NCBI RefSeq assembly: GCF_000801105.2
Contig: NC_079512.1
Coordinates: 2,852,263-2,916,262 of the forward strand
Source: Raphanus sativus
Lineage: Eukaryota; Streptophyta; Magnoliopsida; Brassicales; Brassicaceae
Direction of reading: 5' to 3'
Length of the DNA stretch: 64,000 nt
Position 1 is the stretch's first letter, and each line of letters starts with the position of its first letter. The translations under genes and the position numbers were made by a program. Positions 33,490 through 44,425 of this stretch are shown here, piece after piece. The notes beneath the pieces are model-generated. The model did no database searches. It was not told the origin of the DNA and was given only the letters and a program-made list of their open reading frames with translations.

Positions 33490-34645
33490 CTATTCCAAAC
33501 TAGGCGCCACTTCTGTCGGATTAGACTCGAACACATCTTCGGAGTTCGAACCCTCTGATTCATCAAGAAGGTCACGTGACTCCATCGCCTCCTTATACAC
33601 TGGCGTCTCCTTGAAGTCCGTCGCACCTTCGTTGTACGTCCCCGCCGCAATAGCACCGGAGATTAACTGTTACACCATCAAAACCGTTAACCTCATGTAA
33701 CAGTATTAGAGATTGATCAAATTGACATTGTCTGACTGGTTTAGTGTAAACCGATCTTGTGAACCGGTTCTTGTGAACTCTAGAGTAACAGACTCTGTAA
33801 CAGAGTAACAGAACTAAGAAACAACTAAGAAAGATGTAAACCGGATAAAAACACGGTTTGTACTAAACCAATCATACAATTTGATCAACTGTAATAAGCA
33901 GAGTAACATAAGTTGATCAAATTGTATGATTGGTTTAGTGTAAACCGTGTATTTAACCGGTTCTTGTGAACTCTCTGTATATAAAAAACAGAGTAACAGA
34001 CTCCGTAACCGAACAACAGAACTAAGACACAATTTAACTCATGTTCCATGAAAACCGGTTGAATACACGATTAAAGAGGGTTTAGAAGAACCGGTTAAAT
34101 ACACGGTTTACACTAAACCGATCATGCAATTTGATCAGACTCTATCTAATAAACAGAGTAACAGAAGTTGATCGAGTGAAACTTACCGCGAAGAGGATCC
34201 CGAAAGCCCATAGGTATTGAACGAAGAACCCTAAACCATCCCACTGAGGACCTTCGAATGGATCCGGTTCAAGCCCGGGAAGATCCTTAACCGAAATCTT
34301 TGGCGCGTCTTTTGGATCGCCTCTGAAGCGTGTGTTCACCGCAAACCTATCTTCGTCGTCATCGTCGTAGGCGGTTTCGAGCTGAGAAGGCGGGTTCTCG
34401 TCGTAGAGACCGTTGCTTTCTTCCGGCTGTTCTTTGGTTGTTGTTGTCGGGACGAGGGTCCGACGCTTCTTGCTGTCGAACCGACCGGTTTGGGAGGATG
34501 TTTTTTTGGAGGCAGAGACTATGTGAAGACGGGCTCTCGATGGGTAATGGAGTTTGGAGGTGGAGAAGGGATTACGAGAAGAATTCGTGAGGTCTATGGA
34601 GCGGAGGCTAGCTCCTCCGCCACCGGTGCTCACGGTGAGAGCCAT
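33490..34645 (-). CDS. Small plastid membrane protein of unknown function (At1g73885-like)
   Basis: Two exons on the minus strand, 34187-34645 and 33490-33666, joined in phase 0 to give 211 residues. The first ~50 residues are rich in Ser/Thr/Arg and poor in acidic residues, like a chloroplast transit peptide. An acidic middle (YDDDDEDRFAVNTRFRGD) follows. Then comes a conserved-looking DLPGLEPDPFEGPQWDGLGF and one hydrophobic segment crossing the exon junction (VQYLWAFGILFA, then LISGAIAAG). The C-terminus is acidic. No enzymatic domain is recognised. Its place next to the lipid-transfer gene agrees with At1g73885. The single intron (33667-34186) is filled with direct and inverted repeats that can fold into a long hairpin. 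Confidence 0.85.
33710..34172. repeat. Direct and inverted repeat cluster in the At1g73885-like intron, with a 38-bp-arm hairpin
   Basis: A unit of about 110 bp (TTGATCAAATTG... GGTTTAGTGTAAACC... GAACCGGTTCTTGTGAACTC... AACAGAGTAACAGA) occurs in plus orientation at about 33710-33835 and 33911-34033, and inverted at about 33838-33908 and 34066-34172. The inner arms 33853-33890 and 33911-33948 are reverse complements with about two mismatches and a 20-base loop. Confidence 0.85.
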
Positions 34646-34689
34646 TTTTTTTTTTTTTTTTGTGTGGATATGTGAGAGAGAGAGTGAAG

Positions 34690-35973
34690 CGGAGAGGATA
34701 AGGCTTTTTATTTGACTTGACTTGACCCGACCCGACCCGGCCTGATTCAGTTTGACCCGCTTATTTCCCTATCAAGATTTTTTTCTTATAAATATCGAAA
34801 TTATATTTGCAGTCCGGTAACACTTATTATACAACATGAGATTCAGAACACACAAATGAATCATGTTTAAAACATCCTGATAGAATACAGCCATGCAGAT
34901 TTTAAATAATTAGGAGAATAAACTCGAGGAAGTAACACAATTTGGATTTTATCTGATTAACAAGAAATAAAAAAAAAAACACTCACAGGAAAGCCACTAT
35001 TAAGCTATAGTGATGTTGTACATGAGTTGTTGCTTGACCATATCAGTTGCAAGCTTTAGTTCTTCCTGGCTCCATTTATTGGTTTGTAATGAACTCAAGG
35101 GGAAACTATATGAAAACAAAAAAAAAAATTAAAAGAAAATATCTGCAGCAACGAGAAAGTGATGATGCCAAAACCGTGTCACACGCTTTGTAGTTGTATA
35201 TTCAAATTTAACCCCGTTTTTCCTTTTCCATTCAAAATTTTTTTTTTTGTAAACTTGTGCTTCAAGCTTTTGCTTTACAAAAAGATATATCTCTAATATA
35301 TATAGGTCTATAGATTAATGCATGTTACATGTTCAATTAACATGGTACACAAAGAATATTTGAGTTAATTTCATTTATTTAGTTTAGATATCTAATGCAT
35401 GTCTTTTTTTTTTTTGAAACACTTTTTTTTTTTGAAACACTTCTAATGCATGTCTATATCGTAGATCTATGCTAAAATTATTCAGGAGAACCTACAAAAA
35501 TGTGAGGAATTATAATAAGCTGAAAGTGAAAAGACACTTGATCTAGTATAAGTTTCATGAGTCTATCTTTTTACTATCAGTTAAGTTATAATTGAAAATA
35601 TACGTAGACTCGCATAGTTTTAAAGATCAAACACATGTAAATAGAAAAAAAAAGCGGATATAAATATTAGTTTGAAGTTGATTAAAAACGGATATAAATA
35701 CAACTAGAACCCTAACATGGCTAATTTTCCTTGCAATGAACTTAATATTTATACGGTTCTAAGTGAAAAGTGAAAGTCACATACATCTATGATTGTCTTC
35801 TCCTTGAATTCATACTTTTAAAAAATTGACTAGCGAAGCTATGTCAAACCATGCTATATAATCTGTCAGCAATAGTTTTTTAGAGGAAATTATTCATGTT
35901 CTTAGCGAAGCTATGTCAAACTACAAAATAGTTTCCTTTCCTGCATCTTACATTTACAACTCTGTTCATCTAG
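34690..35973. other. Gene-free spacer
   Basis: Starts with GACTTGACTTGACCCGACCCG-type short repeats at about 34708-34740, just upstream of the plastid-protein gene. It is otherwise AT-rich, with one microinsertion at 35391-35455. Confidence 0.5.
35391..35455. repeat. Poly(A)-tail microinsertion flanked by 14-bp direct repeats, insert itself doubled
   Basis: TCTAATGCATGTCT occurs at 35391-35404 and 35442-35455. The insert is, on the minus strand, two successive copies of GTGTTTC plus an A-run (about 18-19 bases each). Confidence 0.75.
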
Positions 35974-37458
35974 ATTCCCAAAGTTGAGCTGCAAGTCACG
36001 CCACAACCTCAACAGTCTCACCAATCTATCCTGAAAAAGCCAAACGTTCAAGCTCATGTATCATCTGTTCAAGGCGGTGTCGGATCACAAGAGCCAGCAG
36101 CTACAAAGAAACCAGAAGCTCTCGTTAGAAAACAAGCAATGCTTCTGAGATATCAAACAAAATTTCATATTGGAAGTTTAGACAAAAACTATCTAATATT
36201 TAAATAGATGTCTAATTCTAATTAGTATGAGGTTTTTGGGGGAGAAATCTGAAAATATATATTTGTCTGTTAAATAAAACCCAATAGTTAATATCAGAGT
36301 GGTTGACAAAGATTTACAAAAAGACCAAAATATCCTTCTAGTAGAATGAAACCGTAGGAATAGAACTCTTCAAGTTGGAATAAAAAGTCTCGCAGGAACT
36401 AATTGGTAGATCTTAGAAATGAACCCAAAAACTTGATTTTTAAATCTAAAGTGAATAATATCGTAATAATAATTTGGACATAGATTTAGTAAAACCCAAC
36501 AGTAACTATGCCTCCACCTTTTGTTTCTCCAACCAATAGGCGCTCCATCTCAGTCTCCTCTACTCAGTTGCAGGAGCAACAACAACAACAAAAAATGCAC
36601 TCGGTTGGAGGTCCTCATTTGGCTTAGCACAAGCCTAGTACATATCATCATCAGTTTGGACTGGTCCCAACGCTGGTTCCGCACCATGGTGGACCTCCTC
36701 AGCATCACTCTCAACCCATGCTTCATGTGTTCTTATCGGTTTTCTTTTGTTTCCATAATTGTAATTTATGTTTTTGACTGACTGGAGCTCACTATTTGAA
36801 CCAATTTATAGTCAGCTACTATATCAGGTAGTTATACTCTTACTATCTTATATTTAGGTGATATGTTATGTGATTTTTGCTGATTGGCTCTGCAACTGTA
36901 TTGCTTTGTCTCTTATGCTTTCTCCCAAGCACCATACTTCTTTTTAGTTGATTTATTCCGTTCTTAATGATTCTTTCCAACAATAATAATAACCAATTAG
37001 GAGCTCCGATGGCTGCAGACAGAGGTCCTTCTTGGATGGCTGGCCAATCAGAGAGCTCAAACATTACTCATCTTCCAGGATTAGGACCGGTGCCTCCACT
37101 AAGCCAAGTTGGACCTGGAGCTGGCCCACAACCTCCCCCTGCACCCGTAATATACCTTCCTCTATTGCTACTGAAAGATGCAGCCATTAAATTGCTGTTG
37201 ATTCGAGGCCGGAATTATAATGACTTTTGCTGATCACAGGGAAAAGAGGCATGTGTTCTTTTTGTTGGTGATTGTGTTTTTACTTTTTCGTGTAGATATC
37301 TGGAGAAGGGATTGCTTCAACAGGTGATGAGTCTTTCACCAGAACAGAGAAAATCAAGTCCTTCAGCTCCAACATGTTCTCCGACAATTAAGCTTATTGA
37401 TACAATCGCTTTGTCTCCATGTCATAACTTAGAAAAGTATGGTCCGAGTCAAGTTTGA
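35974..37458 (+). pseudogene. ESP1-like (CstF64-related, RRM-less) gene remnant
   Basis: Separate exon-like pieces survive. 35974-36207 reads PKVELQVTPQPQQSHQS then KKPEALVRKQ. About 36508-36730 reads PPPFVSPTNRRS, SSTQLQEQQQQQ, HHQFGLVPTLVPHHGGPPQHHSQPM. About 36994-37150 reads NQLGAPMAADRGPSWMAGQ and LPGLGPVPPLSQVGPGAGPQPPPAP. About 37297-37458 reads EKGLLQQVMSLSPEQ. This Pro/Gln-rich layout with a C-terminal LLQQVMSLSPEQ hinge-type motif fits ESP1 (At1g73840), a cleavage-stimulation-factor-like protein. Defects: no N-terminal exons, an in-frame TAG at 36625-36627, and a shortened C-terminal motif that runs into unrelated residues. It is a dead copy sitting next to the block junction. Confidence 0.65.
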
Positions 37459-37459
37459 G

Positions 37460-39740
37460 ATAAGCTGTAGAAAAAGAGTAAGTTATTATAATATATATAG
37501 ATATATTTTTTAAAGTTCAATGTATCACTGACAATAGCATTGGTCATAGCCTCAGAGAAAAGTATGTGTTCTTTCACTATGATTTTTTTGTTTGGGTAAA
37601 AAAATTCTAGTCTTACTTACAGATTTATTCTGTCTTTCGAGTTTTAGTACTTTCGTCTTACATTGTGAAAAGCATACTCTTATTTCACATTATACTTATT
37701 TTTCATACAAAGTATTTTAAATTAGCAACATTTTATGGAATGGACGTATGTTTTGAACTTTTGATCATAGAGAGTATAAAAAGAAGTATCTATGATGCTA
37801 GTTGTACGAACATTAACTTAAAAAAAATACAAATATGTGATCTGGAAGCATGTCTTTGGTGTTAATACTTTTAATAGATATGTTAGAAACTTAAAATACT
37901 AGAAATGTGTTAAGACTACCTAAAGTCGAAATTAAATATTTTATGGGTTTAAGAGGCTTAAGAGTTAAGATTATAAAGAGACTTCAGATACTCGAGAAGC
38001 TTAAATTCCAACTAGAGCCACTTCCAAAATTGTGGTGGTTGGTGGTTCCCACAATGTTTTTGGATCTTTGAACTTGCCCATCTTGTTCTCTGCCGCCAAA
38101 TCCAAATGATGTGCATACCCGCCAATCTATTTATAGAATTTTTTTTGGCCCCCAAATATTTTTTGTTTGGTGGAGTATTTGCTTATGTAGTGAACCTTTG
38201 TTTTAATACTTGAATTTATGAAAAGATGGCATCTTAAGCTATAAAGTGTTTTATATTATATAACTAAGAAGTTTGTTTTGTTTTTAATTTATGAATTATT
38301 TTCAAAAGCCCGGTTGAACTAGAAACAATCAACCAATAATCAACTAGAACTATACAGAAAAATATTAGGTACGTATTTTAAAATTTAGTTTGTTATACAT
38401 GCAATAAGACGGAAATGAATAGAAAGCCCCACACAGTTTCCATCTGCTTTAGGGAAAGTCATGGTCCATTTGAAGCTGTCCTCCTTAATTTCGTGGATGC
38501 ATGCAATGCATCTATAAATTCTCTCCTTCGTTATTGTTATACATTAAATATTGTTACTTATTTTATGTTCAAATTTATACATTACTTTTGACTAAAATAT
38601 TCTCAAACTAACCAATATTCATCTTTAAATCCATAACCTAAGGCACAGCCAGAGTAACAAATGGCCTGGACTCCACTCCCAACTTTGGGTCTTCCTCTTT
38701 ATAATTTTGATCATTTATAAAGTACTTATCCAATTGGAATAGAAGAAAACTGAATTTAAGTAAAAATAAACAAAATATGTATTGGATTATGAAGCAACAA
38801 TGCATGTAATATATTACAAAGTATGTTAAATATGTATAATATAAATAACTATATTCCAGCTCAATTTATATATTCAGTTTTATTAATCACCATCGTCTCA
38901 CTTTTTAGAATTATATTCAGTTAATTTAAAACTAAATATAGTAAGAGTGAAATCTACTATAAAAACCATTATGCTGAAAAGGGTATAAATATCTTAGAAT
39001 TCCTGTTCTTCACAATCATATAAATGATGAATAGGGAACATCTATTAGATTTTATCAAAGTATGAATTGTCACTCATGCAATGATATATTTCAATAATAG
39101 GAAATCAAAAGCTACGTTTGTATAATTACAGAGTCCACAAATTATAAAGGAAGAAAATATATTTGTTTGCTCCACGACTAAACACGTCCTTCCGAAGTCC
39201 ACAATCCACAATCTTCCACAAGCTGAATAAAACTTCTCTTTGTCTTTGTGTATCGTTTCGGAGACACACGCCATTACGTCTTTCTATTGATAGCAACAAC
39301 TCAAGGGTGGCTTTGTAAATCCATCCACTACTCCCTCAGGTCCAAATCCAGTTGGTGTTTCAGTTTACCATCTTTGCTTGTCTTTATTTGACATTAATTA
39401 GAAACTGTTGATCCCATTTGAAGGGGGCTCCCCCTTTATCTACAGTGTTCATAAATTAATGTTTTTATAATCATTCCTAAAACTACAGTTTTGATGACTA
39501 TTGTTTTTCTGATCTACAAGATTCCCACGAGGTGGCTGATCAATTTGAAAATTCTGATTTCATTTTTTGTGTTTATTGAGAAATTCTTTATTCGGTTTAT
39601 AAATTAACATATAGCTAAAATCACGGTATAAAGTATCTTAATTTGTGAGGCCAAGGTTCGCAACATAGGTAATGTGAATTTGAATTAATAATAGCATAAG
39701 TAATGTATTAGCACAAGTGACTAGATTACTTGTAACAGTT

Positions 39741-39781
<41 letters not shown>

Positions 39782-40099
39782 TCATTCTATTTTTTCAAAC
39801 ACTAATGTATGATTCATAACAACTAAAATTCCTTAATTTTTCATGAAACAGCTAAAAAACTGGAAAGGAGAATTTGCATGAATCGTCAAAAATACAAATA
39901 AAAAAATATAGGTAGAGTATTGAACTTATACTGAAAAACAATTCAAAAACAGGATGTTACATATTAAACCAAACAACTCAAAAACTAACAGTATACATAT
40001 CATTACCCTTAATTGAATTGCAATCTCTAGGCATTAATAAATTTGTAATGTTGACATTACACAGTATACATATAATCATTTGGTATCCAAATTATTGAA
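37460..40099. other. Gene-free spacer at the block junction
   Basis: AT-rich sequence without convincing exons. A pure AT dinucleotide run lies at about 39743-39780. The small open frame at 39074-39274 (minus) has no recognisable content. Confidence 0.5.
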
Positions 40100-40261
40100 G
40101 GGAGAATTACCAATTGTGACTCAAAACTTGGAGTCAAACCCAAAAGAGTACCCCAACTTGGGTCAAAGGCAAAAGTAACTTAAAAGGCTATTGAAATTAC
40201 AACTATCTCCTTGTGAACAAACAAAAAAACGGATTTTTTTTTACGTTTCTACCCCTCGCAA

Positions 40262-40795
40262 GTCGTCTGTAAACAGACGACTTGAAAATAAGTCGTCCAG
40301 ACGACTTTAAGTTAAGTCGTCTGGACAGTTATTCTTAAACATAATTTAAAAATTTTGTAAAAAATATTTTGATAAGTGAAAAATTGGAATTATGTAATTA
40401 ACATATGTCTTAAGAGATATAAATTAATATATAACAAATTTCAATTGTTTTCAGCCCAGATGAGTGAAAGTAGTGAGTCATGATATTCTTTAGTTTATGT
40501 TTCATCAACATATGTTGTAGTATTGTATGTGTTCTTAGGGTTAGATTTTGGAAAGCATTAAAACCGTTTTTGAAAATTTTTAAAATTACCTAGGCGTGTT
40601 CGTTTCTGTGTATAGTAAACACTATTGAAGTATAATTTGATTTTATAACGTGGTTAGTAAGTTAATTTAGTCATTTTAGTTTAGGGGTTCATTTTAGGGT
40701 ATTGGACGACTTAATATTTAGTCTTCTGTTCCCAGACGACTAAATATTAGGTCGTCTGATGTACATTATCAGCCAGAATAAGTCGTCTAAACCGG
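40262..40795. repeat. AAGTCGTC/GACGACTT motif clusters in the element's 5' flank
   Basis: Two clusters, 40262-40325 and 40705-40795, contain several copies of AAGTCGTCTG and its reverse complement, able to form short stems (for example AAGTCGTCTGT-AA-ACAGACGACTT at 40262-40285). Confidence 0.8.
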
Positions 40796-41426
40796 ACCAA
40801 ACCTTAAAGTTTACCAATGTACTTTTAAAGCTAACCGGATTATTTACCCAATATATAAGGTGATTTTTTTTTTTTTTTTTCATTTTCCGCGAACAGAAAC
40901 CCTAACAGTTCTCTCTCACCGGCGATATCAAAGGCGATTCGAATTCCCACTATTTCCGAACAACCATCGTTCTCAACGTCGGCTATCTATCTCACTTCAT
41001 TCTCACCGTTGTCGCCGCAGCTTCTTCTAACCCTAGCGCCGCCGATTCCTCTAAACCCTAGCGCCCCCGCTTCCACTATTTCCGAACAAACCGTCGCCCT
41101 CGCCACCGTGCTCACCAACGTTCTCACCGCCGCTTACTCTAAACACTAGCTAGCACCGCCGTTTCTTCTAAACCCTAGCGCCGCCGCTTCTTCTAAACCC
41201 TAGCGCCGCCGCTTCTTCTCTGTAAACCGTAGCGCCGTTTCTCTGTAAACCCTAACGCCGGTAAGTCATCAAACTCGTGGAAAAGATGAACATAAAACGT
41301 TGTCTCTTTCAATTTACTCATTCTCACCGTTTCACGTTTATTTTTTCAGATCTATAACCACAATGACGAGTACTCGAACTCCTTCTGCGACTAATCAGGT
41401 CCGCTTGAAATTTTTCTACTGGAAGA

Positions 41427-41590
41427 CTTGTAAGTAAGTCGTCTGGAAAGTCTTCAACCTGGACGACTTAGTACGTCCATTTGGAAGACTTTCCAGACGA
41501 CTTAAATATAAGTCGTCAACTAAGTCGTCCAGTTGGACGACTTTCTAGACGACTTATATTTAAGTCGTCTACTAAGTCGTCTGGAGTAAC
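41427..41590. repeat. AAGTCGTC/GACGACTT palindromic cluster filling intron 1
   Basis: Ten or more copies of the 8-mer or its complement alternate within intron 1 (41399-41654) of the DUF1985 gene, forming overlapping potential stems. Confidence 0.85.
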
Positions 41591-42528
41591 AATTAAGGCG
41601 TGATTGATTTAGCTTGTGTTCTGACTTCTATTGTTGTCTTTGATTATTTTGCAGACAAAAAGGATGGATATTCCAGAACTCCCCCGTAGGTTATACACAT
41701 TAGGGGAAGAGCCAGAACCCCACAATAGCATTTCGTATCATACGGATAACACGAAGTTGCATACTGCTCTTAGGGAAGCTCTCACTGATGCTGAATTTGA
41801 AGAGCTCAAGGAGTCGAGATTGGGAGTTTTCATCAAGTTCAAGGAGCAGGGATTTGGTTGGGCTTCAAGGCTGGTTCACCACTTGCTCGGTTTAAAGCTG
41901 GACATTAAGAAGAAGTACGAGATGTGGTGTCTCGTTGGTCCAGAACCTGCGAGGTTTTCACTGTTAGAGTTTGAAAACATCACTGGTCTAAACTGCGACT
42001 ACATCGAGGACCTTGAGACACCAGAATGTGAAGTTACCCCACAGATGGTTTCTTTCTGGGAGATGATGGGAGTTCATCGGGAAGCTGGGCCAAGTACTGA
42101 TCAGATAATAGCAGCACTGAAGAGATGCGGGGATTGGTCCAGGGAAGATCGCAAGCGACTCGCGTACCTTTCCATCTTCACTGGATTCATTGAAGGGAAA
42201 AAGTTCTCAAGCGCTACACGAGCTACTCTCGCAAGGCTAGTGATGGATTTAGAAAGGTTTGAGAATTATCCATGGGGGAGAGTCGCGTTTAAGGTGCTGA
42301 TGGACTCTTTGTGGAACAAAGATATTACTGGCTGTTACACCGTGGATGGCTTTATACAAGTTCTTCAGGTCTGGGCGTACGAAGCTATTCCGGGATTGGG
42401 TGCTAAGTATTGGTCTACCCAGAGCAAACAGTCCGTCTCCACCGATTCTGGCTTACGACGGCAGCAGAGGCCGCAGATTCATGAAAGCTGCTATCTTGAG
42501 TCAGGTACCTTTCCATCTTCACTTAATT

Positions 42529-42894
42529 AAGTCGTCCGGAAGGTCTTCCAGCTGGACGACTTAGTAGACGACTTATTATAAGTCGTCTGGAAGGTCTTCC
42601 AGCTGGGACGACTTAGTAGACGACTTATTATAAGTCGTCTGGAAGGTCTTCCAGCTGGACGACTTAGTAGACGACTTATTATAAGTCGTCTGGAAGGTCT
42701 TCCAGCTGGACGACTTAGTAGACGACTTATTATAAGTCGTCTGGAAGGTCTTCCAGCTGGACGACTTAGTAGACGACTTATTATAAGTCGTCCTGGAAGG
42801 TCGTCCAGCTGGACGACTTAGTAGACGACTTAATAATAAGTCGTCTGGAAGGTCGTCCAGCTGGACGACTTAGTTGACGACTTATAAATTAAGT
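42529..42894. repeat. 51-bp minisatellite, about 7 copies, in intron 2 of the DUF1985 gene
   Basis: The unit starts AAGTCGTCTGGAAGGTCTTC, continues CAGCTGGACGACTTAGTAGA and ends CGACTTATTAT. Copies 1-5 are nearly identical; copies 6 and 7 carry CGTCCAG in place of CTTCCAG and small indels. Each unit contains AAGTCGTC and two GACGACTT, plus the near-palindrome GGAAGGTCTTCC. The array lies wholly inside the intron 42505-42952. Confidence 0.95.
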
Positions 42895-43825
42895 CGTCTA
42901 TTTAGTATTTTGTTTCAAATATCTAACTCGATTCTTCTTCTATTTACTGCAGACCCGCGTGATCAACTTTGTTGAGAAGGACATTAGTGAAATGTGGCCA
43001 AAAATGGGACTCTGAGGTTGATGACGTGCCCGCGGAGAACATCATTAAAGGATGTAGATCGGAGACCGTGGAAGTGGACCATGGATTGCTGGGAAGTCCA
43101 CTGGTAACAAACCCAAGTTTGTGACTCCATCGAAAAGAGCCAAAGAGATGGTGTGGAGGAGGTGGAGGAAGAACAATCAGAGACCTCGGAAGAAAGCTCG
43201 TAAAGAGGCTCCTAAAGAGGCTCCTAAAAGGCTAGAGAAGAGGGCTCCTACAGAGGCTACAGAAGAGGCTACAGAAGAGGCTAGAGAAGAGGCTAGTTGG
43301 GTGACCAGAGAGGAGTTAGAAAACATGTTCAAGGACTTAGGTGACATGATGAAAGAGGGGTTTAAGAAGTGCATCAGGGAGAATTAGGAAGATCCCGATA
43401 GATTGGAAGCTGTGGAGAAGAAGGTTGGTGTCACCAATTCAGGCTACCCCTCAAGCCCAGAAACCGGGTTAGTAAAAAACACCCTACCCACACAAGCCAC
43501 CAGAAACCGGGGCTATGTAACAAACAGACTACTCCTCAAAAGGATCAGCCTCCACTTCAAACCAATTCATACCTACTCCTCCCACCAGACAGCCTGCTCC
43601 TCAAAAGGCAAAGCCTACTCCTCAAAAGGCGAAACAGCCTGCTCCTCAAACTAAACAGCCTGCTCCTCAACTAAACAGCCTGCTCCTCAAACGAAACAGC
43701 CTGTCCTCAAACTAAACAGCCTGCTCCTCAGACGAAACAGCCTGCTCCTCAACGAAAAAGCCTTCTCCACAAAAGAAACAGCCTTCTCCTCTGGCCCAAA
43801 GAGGTTAATATCAAAATCTTTAAGT

Positions 43826-44050
43826 CGTCTGGTCTTTGTAATAGATTTGTAAATATAATAAGTCGTCTGGAAGGTTTATCCAGCTGGACGACTTACAATA
43901 AGTCCTGGGAAGGTTTTCCAGCTGGAAAACCTCCAGACGACTTATTTGTAAGTCGTCCAGCTGGAAAAACCATCCAGAAGACTAACAAATAAGTCGTCTG
44001 AACTCCAGCTGGAACCAAATCCTCTCCCAACTTTTATTTAAGTCGTCCAG
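43826..44050. repeat. AAGTCGTC/GACGACTT cluster in intron 3 of the DUF1985 gene
   Basis: Several diverged copies of the 51-bp unit lie between the end of the APQTKQ-coding region and the TTTTATTGCAG acceptor at about 44076. Confidence 0.8.
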
Positions 44051-44325
44051 GGTTAACTTGTTCTCTTTTATTGCAGAGATTGTTGCCGGAGGATACAGCA
44101 GATGAGGCGATCTCGTATATAAGATCTTGCCGGAGGATAAAGCAGAATGGTGTCCACTTCCAAAGAGATTGTTCCTCTCACTTCCACTGACCAACCGAGC
44201 TTCGCTTCCAACGATCAACAACCGAGCTTCGCTTCCACCGATCCAGCTTCAGCTTCAGAACCGAGCCTGGTTGTATTGGACCAAACAGCTCCCACTGCTT
44301 CTGTGCGTGCAAGGAGTGAACGAAA

Positions 44326-44425
44326 NNNNNNNNNNNNNNNNNNNNNNNNNNNNNNNNNNNNNNNNNNNNNNNNNNNNNNNNNNNNNNNNNNNNNNNNNNN
44401 NNNNNNNNNNNNNNNNNNNNNNNNN
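44326..44425. other. Assembly gap of exactly 100 N
   Basis: 100 consecutive N. A round 100 is the usual placeholder for a gap of unknown size. It separates the DUF1985 element from the PHD/SWIB gene and interrupts both. Confidence 1.

Larger units (their letters stand above)
40100..44325 (+). mobile_element. DUF1985-bearing transposable element, left end to assembly gap
   Basis: The segment begins near 40100 with GGGAGAATTACCAATTGTGA, which looks like a terminal sequence of a Mutator-like element. A decayed multi-exon gene follows, with a DUF1985 domain of the kind found in plant transposons that also carry a Ulp1-type protease. The right end and any protease domain are not present because the sequence stops at the 100-N gap. 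The class (MULE-like) is inferred from domain association; neither a matching inverted end nor a target duplication can be checked here. Confidence 0.6.
41363..44325 (+). pseudogene. DUF1985 transposon protein gene, frameshifted and cut by the gap
   Basis: Inferred exons: 41363-41398 (MTSTRTPSATNQ), 41655-42504, 42953 to about 43803, and from about 44077. Exon 2 carries the DUF1985 domain: FIKFKEQGFGWASRLVHHLLGLKL, YEMWCLVGPEPARFSLLEFENITGLNC, then WAYEAIPGLGA. A one-base insertion near 42408 shifts the frame before NSPSPPILAYDGSRGR. A second, in an A-run at about 43000, shifts it after ISEMWPK. Later exon sequence encodes low-complexity EATEEA and APQTKQ repeats (43190-43300 and 43585-43800) and a PSFAST repeat near the gap. 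A leader of about 40900-41265 contains repeated CTAAACCCTAGCGCCGCCGC units. The gene cannot give a full protein as it stands. Confidence 0.7.

Noticed and set aside
42529..42894. CRISPR-like array
   Set aside because: The repeats are directly adjacent with no unique spacers and lie in an intron of a plant transposon gene; it is a minisatellite.
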